A DNA stretch of 6,819 nucleotides from Cyclobacteriaceae bacterium (GCA_019751475.1 JAIENH010000420.1:1-6819); one strand, 5' to 3'; numbered from the stretch's first letter, positions 1 through 6,337 are shown. Program-made: numbers and translations. The notes: a model not told the origin generated them from the sequence alone.

Positions 1-1259
1 CCGCAGGCATATCCTTCCAGGTTAAATTATATGAGTCCGATAATAAAATTGAATTTGTTTACCAGCAAGAAGCGGGCGCGCTTAGTTCACCTTCAGCATC
101 TATCGGCATGGCCTTCCCACGATATGGTTCCCCTAACTTTATTTCTCTTAATAATACTGGTGCCTCCCCTATCGCTTCGACCAGCGTAGAAACTTCATCA
201 TTGGCACTCAAGCCTGCTACAGGTCAGGTGTACTCCTTTGTGCCAGCCAAGCTCAATCAGACGATTACGTTTGGCCCTTTAGCTAATCGTGTGTTTGATC
301 CTGCTCCGTTTGCCCTTACTGCAACATCTAGTTCAGGACTACCTGTTACGTATGCAAGTTCAAATACAAATGTAGCCACCGTTGCTGGTAATTTGGTGAC
401 ATTGACTGGACAAGGGACAATCACCATCACTGCTTCGCAAGCCGGTGATAATACCTTTAACGCTGCTGCAGTAGTTACCCAATCTCTGACCATAACCCCT
501 GCAACACTTACTTTAGTTTTTCCACAACCGGCTGATAAAACTGTTGGTGATCCTCCATTTTCACTTAATATTAGTACCACTCCAAGTAATGCCGATTTGG
601 GATACGAATTTACTAATCCTCCAGTATTTGCATTGTTAGATAGAGCTGCGGGCACTATCACTCTTCAGAATGTAGCTGGACAGATAGCACTTAAGGTTAC
701 AGCAGGTAAAAGCGGATACACAACTACGTCTATCACTAGAACGTTTTGCGTTAATCCTACGAAGCCACCAAAAGTTGAGCTATTACTCGGAGCCACAGAC
801 GAGTCCCTTACTTTAAATGTCGCATTTTATACGGGAATTGGAGATAGTTTTCAATGGTTTAGAAATGGGGTTGATTTAAATGTAACATCTTCATCTCGAA
901 CCCTATCTATTACTCAACCTGGAGTCTACAGCGTATCTACAATAAAGGGCAACTGTGCCAGTGTGCCTTCCGATGGTATTCCTGTTGTTATAACAGATCT
1001 TTTAAACAAAGACAAATCAGAGATTAATATCTTTCCCAACCCAACTGACGATAGTCAACAAGTTACGGTGGATGCCTCTGGTCACGCAAGAAATGGCGTT
1101 ATTGATGTGACCGTGTACGATATGATGGGTCGCACGAAAGAGCAAAAGTCAGGCTCAGGAAGTATTCAATTTAGTTTGTCATCTTACGCAACAGGATACT
1201 ACCTCTTCCGGGTGAATACCGGCACTGATATTATTTCAAAAAGAATCTTCAAAAAATAA
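1..1259 (+). CDS. Ig-like repeat secreted protein with T9SS type A sorting domain (5' end missing)
   Basis: The reading frame is open from the left edge (first full codon at 3) to TAA at 1257-1259, so this is the last 418 residues of a larger protein; the ATG at 108 is internal. Visible residues 1-50 resemble the end of a beta-sandwich (FQVKLYESDNKIEFVY, then SASIG). An Ig-like repeat follows at about 84-165 (QTITFGPL..., YASSNTNVATV, ITITASQAGDN), a second at about 166-252 and a third at about 256-331 (FQWFRNGVDL, PGVYSVS). Residues 340-418 form a type A sorting domain (INIFPNPT, VTVYDMMGR, ATGYYLFRV, ending SKRIFKK). In this family the tail directs passage through the type IX secretion system and is then removed as the protein is attached to the surface or released. 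The repeats suggest a structural or adhesive stalk; any catalytic part would lie upstream, outside the window. Export route is well supported, function is unknown. Confidence 0.9.
   Translation, partial: AGISFQVKLYESDNKIEFVYQQEAGALSSPSASIGMAFPRYGSPNFISLNNTGASPIASTSVETSSLALKPATGQVYSFVPAKLNQTITFGPLANRVFDPAPFALTATSSSGLPVTYASSNTNVATVAGNLVTLTGQGTITITASQAGDNTFNAAAVVTQSLTITPATLTLVFPQPADKTVGDPPFSLNISTTPSNADLGYEFTNPPVFALLDRAAGTITLQNVAGQIALKVTAGKSGYTTTSITRTFCVNPTKPPKVELLLGATDESLTLNVAFYTGIGDSFQWFRNGVDLNVTSSSRTLSITQPGVYSVSTIKGNCASVPSDGIPVVITDLLNKDKSEINIFPNPTDDSQQVTVDASGHARNGVIDVTVYDMMGRTKEQKSGSGSIQFSLSSYATGYYLFRVNTGTDIISKRIFKK
1023..1256 (+). other. T9SS type A C-terminal sorting domain (coding segment)
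   Basis: This is the C-terminal sorting signal of the preceding protein. It starts at INIFPNPT, continues through the conserved VYDMMGR strand-turn and the GYYLFRV strand, and ends in the basic tail SKRIFKK. The order and spacing match the Por secretion system domain family. It is the strongest single indicator that the host is a Bacteroidota bacterium with a type IX secretion system. Confidence 0.9.
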
Positions 1260-1270
1260 TGCTATCATTT

Positions 1271-1717
1271 ATGAAAAAGAATTCTCTTTTATGGGCTTCC
1301 ATATTTATCGTGAGCACGTGTGTGTTCGTATTGCAGGCCTGTTCAAAAAAAAGTGACCCTGCTCCAATTCCCGCAACAGAATCGGTGACTGCATTGCTGA
1401 CCAAAGGCACCTGGAAAATATCAAATGTTAAGGTAGACGGAGTTGATCAAACTGCTCTTTTTACGGGATTGACACTAACTTTCTCACCTTCGCGGTACAC
1501 CTCAAAAAATGGAGGGCCAATTTGGCCTAATGACAACTCCTGGAGCTTCACTGATGATTCGGCTACAGCATTCGTCCGGGTTGATGGCTTAGTCGTAAAT
1601 ATTGTATCGATAAGTGAAAGTTCTCTAGTGCTTCAAATGGCATGGAATAAACAGACGCTGGGTGGTGGACGAGCAAATTCCGTAAAGGGCAATCATACGT
1701 TCACCTTTTCGAAATAA
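1271..1717 (+). CDS. Lipocalin-like lipoprotein
   Basis: This is a 148-residue predicted lipoprotein. I start it at the ATG at 1271 (MKKNSLLW...) rather than the in-frame ATG at 1259, because MKK begins a normal signal peptide: a basic start, a hydrophobic core at residues 6-21 and a lipobox LQAC with Cys24 as the acylated residue. Behind a short linker (SKKSDPAPIP), residues 42-147 resemble the small lipocalin-like domain common in Bacteroidota lipoproteins: GTWKI at 46-50, VDGVDQT, LTLTFSPSRY, a WSF strand at 91-93, then further beta strands to the end. After the Cys comes SKKSD, which lacks the acidic run of the known Bacteroidota surface-export signal, so the protein may stay on the periplasmic face; this is inference. 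The gene follows the T9SS cargo gene by 11 bases and is probably co-transcribed with it. The ligand, if any, is unknown. Confidence 0.82.
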   Translation: MKKNSLLWASIFIVSTCVFVLQACSKKSDPAPIPATESVTALLTKGTWKISNVKVDGVDQTALFTGLTLTFSPSRYTSKNGGPIWPNDNSWSFTDDSATAFVRVDGLVVNIVSISESSLVLQMAWNKQTLGGGRANSVKGNHTFTFSK

Positions 1718-1718
1718 A

Positions 1719-2186
1719 CTACCGCTTCACCGCCATAGCCTCAATCTCAACGAGAAAATCAGGGTTGACCAATGCTTGCACGCCTACCAGGGTGCTGGCG
1801 GGCGGACTTTCTTTGGAGAGATAATTCTTCCTTACCTCCCGAATGATAGTCACATCTTCGGGTTTGTAATTGACGACATACGTATTCATTTTCACTACAT
1901 CGTCAAACGTAGCGCCTGCGGCCGCGAGGCATATCTTAAGATTTTCATACACCTTAGTAACCTGTGCGCGAAGGTCACCTTTGCCCACTACTGCATTGGT
2001 AGCATCAGCTGGCACTTGACCGGAGATGTAGATGGTATTACCAACCACCACCACGTGCGAGTAGCCGCTGGACTTGCTTAGCGCTTCCGGGTTGATAACT
2101 TTTTGCCCTTGGGCGTTTGCAGATGTTGCGAGTGTAATAACAAACAAGAATACTAAGATTACATGCATTCTGACTTTCATGATCAT
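1719..2186 (-). CDS. Exported RidA-family (YjgF/UK114) protein lacking the catalytic arginine
   Basis: The 155-residue product has an N-terminal signal peptide (basic MIMKVR, hydrophobic core about 8-22, likely cleavage after ANA at 23-25), followed by a full-length RidA domain at about 29-155. Family landmarks are IYISGQVP at 52-59, ENLKICLAAAG at 81-91 and the closing VEIEAMAVKR. RidA proteins of the enamine/imine deaminase type carry an Arg in the PPAR(S/T) motif that binds the substrate carboxylate; here the motif reads PPASTLVGV, with Ser131 in that place. Arg-less members form separate Rid subgroups without the classical deaminase activity, so function is unassigned. An ATG at 2180 (MKVRMHV...) is an equally plausible start. 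The gene converges on the lipoprotein gene with one base between the stop codons and is divergent from the DUF3500 gene. Confidence 0.9.
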   Translation of the reverse strand: MIMKVRMHVILVFLFVITLATSANAQGQKVINPEALSKSSGYSHVVVVGNTIYISGQVPADATNAVVGKGDLRAQVTKVYENLKICLAAAGATFDDVVKMNTYVVNYKPEDVTIIREVRKNYLSKESPPASTLVGVQALVNPDFLVEIEAMAVKR

Positions 2187-2245
2187 TTATTTTGAGATCT
2201 TAAAAATACTCATTTGCTACAAAGTCTATTTCCATCCATACGTGG

Positions 2246-2276
2246 TTGTTAAATCCCAATCTTTACGGTAGCTTTC
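2246..2276 (+). promoter_or_regulatory. Possible Bacteroidota-type promoter for the DUF3500 gene
   Basis: The 93-base gap between the divergent RidA-like and DUF3500 genes holds TTG at 2246-2248, 20 bases, then TAGCTTTC at 2269-2276. This resembles the Bacteroidota pattern TTG-N19-TAnnTTTG with one mismatch in the second box. The second box lies only three bases before the ATG at 2280, so transcription would begin at or just inside the start codon. That implies a leaderless message, or that the match is chance. I found no comparably good match on the other strand for the RidA-like gene. Confidence 0.25.
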
Positions 2277-2279
2277 TTC

Positions 2280-3293
2280 ATGCTAAGAACAGCCATCAGT
2301 GTCTTGCTTGTTTTGAATTTCATGAATACCTCTAGCAAGTCTTCACACCCTACCATAGCCGAAACGATTAAGTCGTTTGTAAGCGAGTTAAACGATGCAC
2401 AAAAGAAAAAAGCCCTTTTTATCCTGGAAGATTCCGAGCGCTATCATTGGAATTTTGTCCCCACCGAACGAAAGGGTATCGCTTTCAAAGAACTGACGGC
2501 CCGCCAGCAACAACTATTTATGAAAGTATTGCAGACCGCTCTCAGTGATGAAGGATATCGCAAAGCGTCTTCCATCATGCAACTGGAAAATATTTTAAAG
2601 GAGGTTGAAGGCCGCAGCGGTGGTGATGACTACCGAGACCCAGGCAAATATTATTTCAGCCTGTTTGGGGAGCCGACTGCAACTAAGCCGTGGGGTTGGC
2701 GAATCGAAGGGCATCACCTTGCTCTCAATTTCTTACATAAACAAAAAACAGTTGCTTGTACTCCAAGTTTCTTCGGCTCAAACCCGGCCATTGTTTTATC
2801 AGGCGTAGAAAAAGGCAAACAGTTACTGAAGCCGGAATCTGAAAAAGGTTTTGCATTGCTTAACTCGCTGACAGCCCAACAGCTACGCATGGCCATCATT
2901 GCAGAAGCAGCCTTTCCGGAAATACTGACAGGCAACGATCGTACTGTCAAGCCAACCAAGCCCGAAGGAATTGCATTCACCGCACTCACAGCCGGGCAGC
3001 AAAAACTCTTTCGTGATCTGTTGAGCATCTACATCATGAACTACAACACAGAAACTAGCAGCGTCATCATGCAGGAAATTGAAACGCTTGGATTTGAAAA
3101 ATTTTACTTTGCATGGGCCGGTGCCCGCACCTGGGGACAAGGACATTACTATCGCATTCACGGCCCTACCCTGTGGATCGAATATGACAATACACAAAAC
3201 AACGCCAACCATGTGCATACCAGCATTCGTCACCTGACCAATGACTTTGGCGAAGACCTGCTAAAGAAACACTACTTAGAACATAAGCATTGA
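2280..3293 (+). CDS. DUF3500 domain-containing protein
   Basis: This is a 337-residue protein of the DUF3500 family, whose biochemical role I do not know to be established. Family-like motifs in order are WNFVP at 57-61 followed by RKGI, YRDPGKYYFSLFGEP at 118-132, PWGWRIEGHHLALNF at 137-151, FFGSNPA at 164-170, a second lobe starting around 192, and NHVHTSIR...NDFGEDLLKKH at 310-331. The conserved His pairs (His145-His146 and His311/His313) and nearby acidic residues could form a metal or catalytic site; that is inference. The N-terminus (MLRTAISVLLVLNFMN) is a short hydrophobic stretch that could be a weak signal peptide. The protein shows an internal duplication, described in the findings. 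The gene lies 68 bases ahead of the DUF4038 gene on the same strand, so shared transcription is plausible. Family assignment is from motif recognition, not a search. Confidence 0.85.
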   Translation: MLRTAISVLLVLNFMNTSSKSSHPTIAETIKSFVSELNDAQKKKALFILEDSERYHWNFVPTERKGIAFKELTARQQQLFMKVLQTALSDEGYRKASSIMQLENILKEVEGRSGGDDYRDPGKYYFSLFGEPTATKPWGWRIEGHHLALNFLHKQKTVACTPSFFGSNPAIVLSGVEKGKQLLKPESEKGFALLNSLTAQQLRMAIIAEAAFPEILTGNDRTVKPTKPEGIAFTALTAGQQKLFRDLLSIYIMNYNTETSSVIMQEIETLGFEKFYFAWAGARTWGQGHYYRIHGPTLWIEYDNTQNNANHVHTSIRHLTNDFGEDLLKKHYLEHKH

Positions 3294-3361
3294 GTTTTAT
3301 CAGGAGGGCAAAATTTTTATTGAAAAATGAAATTTATCAACTGACTCCAACCCGATTTCCT

Positions 3362-4690
3362 ATGAAGCGATCTTTTGTATTCATCGCATGGATGATATGC
3401 GTTGTTGCCACGCAGGCGCAATTTGTTTTTCCTTTAAAAATCAGCACCAATAAGCGCTATTTCGTTGATCAGCTAGGCAAACCATTTTTGTACCATGCTG
3501 ATACGGGTTGGCAAATATTCACACAACTCACCACAGCCGAAGCCATCGAGTACCTTGCCTTTCGGAAAAGCCAGGGATTCAATACCATCCAGGTGCAAAT
3601 CGTGATGGCACCTGAGCAGGCGAATCGCAAAGGCCAAAAACCATTTCTCGGAGATGTTGATTTTGCCCGGCCTAACGAAGCATACCACGATCACGTGGCG
3701 ACTATTCTTCAGAAGGCCGACTCGTTGGGCTTAATGATAGTCATGTCGCAACCGTGGTTGGGTTGTTGCAAAGAAGGGTTCGGCAATACCCCTGAAAAGC
3801 CTATTCAAAAAAATGGTCCGGCCAAAAATCGATTGTACGGTCAATACCTGGGCCGCAAGTTCTTGGCTTTTAAAAATCTCTTTTGGATTATGGGTGGAGA
3901 CAACGACCCTAAGGGAGACCAAGAGGGTATTGTTGCCATGGCAGAAGGTCTTTACTCCACAGCACCCAAACATCAACTGATCACCTATCACGCATCACCA
4001 CCACACTCAAGCACCGATTTGTTTCAATATGCTCCATGGTTGGGATTTAGTTTCATCTATACCTACTGGCGAGAAAAACCTACGGAGTGGGTAACGCATG
4101 ATTTACAACCTCACGTGTACGAGGTCGCTTTGCGCGAATGGTCGAAGTCAGACATCATGCCATTTGTCTTGGGTGAATCTCAATACGAGGGCAGCGGCAT
4201 CAAAGACAACGACATGGGGTCTCCCGCCATCGTGCGCAGGCAAGCCTACTGGACGCTGCTCAGTGGTGGTGCCGGTCACGCATACGGATCAGACATTTGG
4301 TATTTTCCCTCGTTTTGGAGAGACATCATGCGCTACCCGGGCGCCTATCACATGGGGCATGTGATAAAATTTTTTGAATCAATCCCCTGGTGGACGTTGG
4401 TGCCTGATGTTCGCCATCAAGCGGTAGTGGCAGGCTATGGTGACTGGGCCAAACCCAACTACGTGACCACCGCAGTAAGTGAAGACAAAAAGTTGCTGGT
4501 GTCTTACATTCCAGCCATTCAGCCACTTCAAATTGATTTCAATTATTTGTCGGGAGAGAGCTTTACGGCTACGTGGTACAATCCGGTAACGGGAAAAAAT
4601 GAAAAGGAGTTTACGCTTACAAAAAAAGGCGTTCAGCGCCTGTCTCCGCCTTATGGGGATGATTGGGTGCTGATGATAGTCGGTAAGTAA
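3362..4690 (+). CDS. Apiosidase-like (DUF4038/GH140-like) putative glycoside hydrolase with C-terminal beta-sandwich domain
   Basis: The product from ATG 3362 is 442 residues. I chose this start over an upstream in-frame TTG at 3290 because MKRSFVFIAWMICVVATQAQ is a clean signal peptide, probably cut after Gln20 or nearby. Residues 25-340 match the DUF4038 (beta/alpha)8 family: PFLYHADTGWQIF at 41-53, EAIEYLAFRKSQGFNTIQ at 60-77, then LFWIMGGDND at 173-182 and FVLGESQYEG at 268-277. By analogy with GH140-like enzymes, Asp180 and Glu272 are the likely catalytic acid/base and nucleophile pair, which predicts a retaining glycosidase. Residues 345-442 resemble the putative collagen-binding/beta-sandwich domain often fused to this fold (WYNPVTG at 405-411, DDWVLMI near the end). 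The characterised relative releases apiose from plant pectin; the substrate here is not known. The protein is probably periplasmic or secreted, with no T9SS tail and no lipobox. Confidence 0.85.
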   Translation: MKRSFVFIAWMICVVATQAQFVFPLKISTNKRYFVDQLGKPFLYHADTGWQIFTQLTTAEAIEYLAFRKSQGFNTIQVQIVMAPEQANRKGQKPFLGDVDFARPNEAYHDHVATILQKADSLGLMIVMSQPWLGCCKEGFGNTPEKPIQKNGPAKNRLYGQYLGRKFLAFKNLFWIMGGDNDPKGDQEGIVAMAEGLYSTAPKHQLITYHASPPHSSTDLFQYAPWLGFSFIYTYWREKPTEWVTHDLQPHVYEVALREWSKSDIMPFVLGESQYEGSGIKDNDMGSPAIVRRQAYWTLLSGGAGHAYGSDIWYFPSFWRDIMRYPGAYHMGHVIKFFESIPWWTLVPDVRHQAVVAGYGDWAKPNYVTTAVSEDKKLLVSYIPAIQPLQIDFNYLSGESFTATWYNPVTGKNEKEFTLTKKGVQRLSPPYGDDWVLMIVGK

Positions 4691-4698
4691 ACACCGAC
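4679..4698 (+). terminator. Stem-loop across the stop codon of the glycosidase gene
   Basis: GTCGGT at 4679-4684 and ACCGAC at 4693-4698 are perfect 6-bp complements around an 8-base loop that contains the TAA stop. The nearest T-run (4719-4723) is about 20 bases further on, so this is not a canonical intrinsic terminator. It could stabilise the 3' end of the message or be chance. Confidence 0.25.
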
Positions 4699-4726
4699 CT
4701 GTGCATGTATTAATTTGCTTTTTCTC

Positions 4727-4734
4727 TATCTTCG
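4727..4734 (+). promoter_or_regulatory. Possible -7 box ahead of the zinc-finger/SDR gene pair
   Basis: TATCTTCG at 4727-4734 differs at one base from the Bacteroidota -7 consensus TAnnTTTG and lies 9 bases before the ATG at 4744. No well-spaced TTG is present about 19 bases upstream, so support is weak. If real, the message would have almost no leader. Confidence 0.25.
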
Positions 4735-4743
4735 TCTTGCATC

Positions 4744-5103
4744 ATGGAAAAGACTTGTCTGGAGTGTGGTAATAGCTTCAAAGGCCGGGTGGACAAAAAA
4801 TTCTGCTCCGACCAGTGCCGTGTTTCGTACAACAATAAAATCCGCAGCGATGTTACCAATCTCGTGCGCAACGTAAATAACACCTTGCGGAAGAACCGAA
4901 GGATACTAGTAGAACTAAACCCCAACGGCAAAACCAAAGTGAGCAAAGAAAAACTCAACCTCAAAGGCTTCGACTTCGGCTATTATACCAACACGTACAA
5001 AACCAAAGACGGAGCTGTGTACTATTATTGCTACGAACAAGGCTACCTACCTATCGAAAAAGATTATTTTCTGTTGGTAGTAAAACACGATTTTCACGCA
5101 TGA
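4744..5103 (+). CDS. Small Cys4 zinc-finger-like protein
   Basis: This 119-residue protein begins with a likely zinc-binding knuckle: Cys5-x2-Cys8, then Cys21-x3-Cys25 (TCLECGNSF and KKFCSDQCR). The two-knuckle spacing resembles short zinc-ribbon proteins of the DUF2116 type. Residues 30-58 are basic and probably helical (NKIRSDVTNLVRNVNNTLRK). Residues 70-117 are rich in aromatic residues and look like a small beta domain (FDFGYYTNTYKT, YYYCYEQGYL). There is no signal peptide, so it should act in the cytoplasm. The zinc knuckle plus the basic helix suggests nucleic-acid or protein binding, but this is inference and I cannot name a function. Its TGA stop overlaps the ATG of the next gene (ATGA at 5100-5103), which points to coupled translation with the short-chain dehydrogenase. 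Confidence 0.85.
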   Translation: MEKTCLECGNSFKGRVDKKFCSDQCRVSYNNKIRSDVTNLVRNVNNTLRKNRRILVELNPNGKTKVSKEKLNLKGFDFGYYTNTYKTKDGAVYYYCYEQGYLPIEKDYFLLVVKHDFHA

Positions 5104-5852
5104 GCCGCTGGACACTGGAAGGAAAAAAAGCCGTGGTCACAGGCGGCACAAAAGGAATCGGTCTGGCTATTGCCAAAGACTTGCTTGACCTGGGTGCAGA
5201 TGTACTCGTGGTAGCACGCGACACGAAATCCATTGAGAATAAACTCTTGCATAGCGCCCGGCTCTTCCGGCTGAACGGTGATGTGACAGAGCCTGCCACT
5301 CGTGAACTCATCCTGCAAAAGGTAAAAGAAAACTGGGGCAAGCTGGATATTCTTGTCAACAATGTGGGCACCAACATTCGAAAGACATTTGTGCAATACA
5401 GCGAAGAAGAATACCGGAAGCTTTTTGAAATCAACCTCTTCAGTCTCACCGCACTCACGCAGGGCGCTTTTGAGTTGCTGAAAAATTCTGGGCAGGCCAG
5501 CGTAATCAATATCGCCTCGGTAGCCGGCTCACTCGATGTGCAAACCGGGCCGCCTTACGGAATGACCAAGGCCGCCATCATTCAACTCACACGCCACCTC
5601 GCTGTGGAGTGGGCACCTTTCAATATTCGTGTCAATGCCGTATCACCGTGGTACATTCAAACACCACTAACCGAATCGGTCTTATCACAACCCGAGCGAC
5701 TAGCCAAAATCGTAGCCCGCACTCCGCTGTCGCGCGTAGGCCAGCCGGATGAAGTGTCGGGACTGGTAGCATTTTTAGCGAGCGATAAAGCCAGTTATAT
5801 CACCGGCCAGAACATTGCCGTGGATGGTGGCATGAGTGCCAAGGGTCTTTAA
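5100..5852 (+). CDS. Short-chain dehydrogenase/reductase, tropinone-reductase-like
   Basis: This is a classical SDR oxidoreductase of 250 residues, the usual length for the family. I start at ATG 5100 rather than the in-frame TTG at 5028 because MSRWTLEGKKAVVTGG places the Rossmann strand at the normal distance from the N-terminus. Motifs are TGGTKGIG at 14-21 (dinucleotide loop), NNVG at 87-90 (a variant of NNAG), and the active-site tetrad Asn112, Ser140, Tyr153 and Lys157 in YGMTK. PWYIQTPLT at 183-191 and the C-terminal ITGQNIAVDGG are typical of tropinone-reductase-like members. Lys18 in the glycine loop and Arg40 after the second strand favour NADP(H) over NAD(H); this is inference from known SDR rules. 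It should reduce a ketone or oxidise a secondary alcohol in the cytoplasm; the substrate cannot be read from sequence. It overlaps the zinc-finger gene by four bases. Confidence 0.95.
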   Translation: MSRWTLEGKKAVVTGGTKGIGLAIAKDLLDLGADVLVVARDTKSIENKLLHSARLFRLNGDVTEPATRELILQKVKENWGKLDILVNNVGTNIRKTFVQYSEEEYRKLFEINLFSLTALTQGAFELLKNSGQASVINIASVAGSLDVQTGPPYGMTKAAIIQLTRHLAVEWAPFNIRVNAVSPWYIQTPLTESVLSQPERLAKIVARTPLSRVGQPDEVSGLVAFLASDKASYITGQNIAVDGGMSAKGL

Positions 5853-5867
5853 TAAAGGCAACTTCCC

Positions 5868-5915
5868 GGCCTGCCATCCGTACACACAAGGGGCACTTTA
5901 CGGGGCCGCCATCCG
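5868..5915. repeat. Imperfect 12-13 bp direct repeat in intergenic DNA
   Basis: GGCCTGCCATCCG at 5868-5880 recurs as GGCCGCCATCCG at 5904-5915, identical except for one inserted T, with start points 36 bases apart. It lies in the 158-base gene-free stretch between the SDR gene and the small hypothetical gene. I see no open frame with coding character in this gap and no convincing terminator. The repeat could be a regulator site or chance. Confidence 0.35.
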
Positions 5916-6010
5916 GAATCAAGAGTTGTTGGTAGAAGCATTTACTTTCAGAATTTTATTACGGCAGAATGGCACCCGGCCCAAACATAATTTGGTCAGC
6001 AAAAAAAGAC

Positions 6011-6337
6011 ATGAATTGGAAGACAGTTTACATATCGGGTAAATCGGATTTTAGAGAAGACGTGCGAAAAAAATTAGAGCATGCAGATCAGCGGTTTATG
6101 CCTGGTTTTATTGAAAGCCCCATGGATGGCGAGCTCATGTACGACTTGTATTGGCTGGACGGCCTTACGAGCGTGAAAGCATTTAAGCATGCCATGGGCG
6201 CTAAGCTAATCTGGAAATACAGGCTTCGGTTTTTTCCCTCCCTCGAGGCCCTGCGCTCCGTGCACGAGGCCCCCGATGAAAATCGCTTTTCTCTCCGGGA
6301 GCAGCAAATGATGAACGAGATGCGACAAGCCTCCTGA
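6011..6337 (+). CDS. Hypothetical protein, 108 residues
   Basis: I do not recognise this family. I start at ATG 6011 (MNWKTVYISGKSDF); an in-frame ATG at 5969 would add 14 residues (MAPGPNIIWSAKKD) that look non-conserved. The protein is soluble and mixed in charge, with no signal peptide or membrane segment. It opens with a beta strand (KTVYISG), followed by a charged helix (REDVRKKLEHADQ), a segment FMPGFIESP, an aromatic strand (YDLYWLDG), a helix (VKAFKHAMGAKLIWKYRLRFF), and a charged C-terminal helix rich in Met and Gln (REQQMMNEMRQ). The alternation of clear strands and amphipathic helices suggests a real folded protein rather than a chance frame. It lies 158 bases after the SDR gene and 69 bases before the MaoC-like gene, all on the same strand. 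Confidence 0.7.
   Translation: MNWKTVYISGKSDFREDVRKKLEHADQRFMPGFIESPMDGELMYDLYWLDGLTSVKAFKHAMGAKLIWKYRLRFFPSLEALRSVHEAPDENRFSLREQQMMNEMRQAS

Noticed and set aside
257..661. 134-residue open frame on the minus strand
   Set aside because: It lies wholly inside the Ig-repeat gene, whose reading frame has clear domain homology; no recognisable motif in the antisense product.
2220..2228. Possible minus-strand -7 box (reverse of CAAAGTCTA) for the RidA-like gene
   Set aside because: The spacing inside the box is three bases instead of two and no correctly placed TTG partner exists.
3327..3344. Five-codon ORF (MKFIN) ahead of the glycosidase, considered as a leader peptide
   Set aside because: Too short to judge, no attenuator hairpins and no run of a regulatory amino acid.
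3290..3361. N-terminal extension of the glycosidase from TTG 3290, with an AGGAGG at 3302-3307 that might serve a TTG at 3320
   Set aside because: Either start would put a charged segment ahead of a textbook signal peptide that begins at ATG 3362. Bacteroidota rarely depend on Shine-Dalgarno sequences, so the AGGAGG is probably chance.
5028..5099. N-terminal extension of the SDR from TTG 5028
   Set aside because: The extra 24 residues overlap the end of the zinc-finger gene in another frame and are not SDR-like; ATG 5100 gives the standard SDR length and an ATGA overlap.
5051..5509. 152-residue minus-strand open frame opposite the SDR gene
   Set aside because: It is antisense to a gene with complete SDR motifs and has low-complexity Ser/Arg/Phe-rich content typical of an antisense shadow.
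5836..6042. 68-residue plus-strand open frame over the SDR end and the gap
   Set aside because: It begins inside the SDR gene and overlaps the hypothetical gene; composition and lack of motifs suggest a chance frame.
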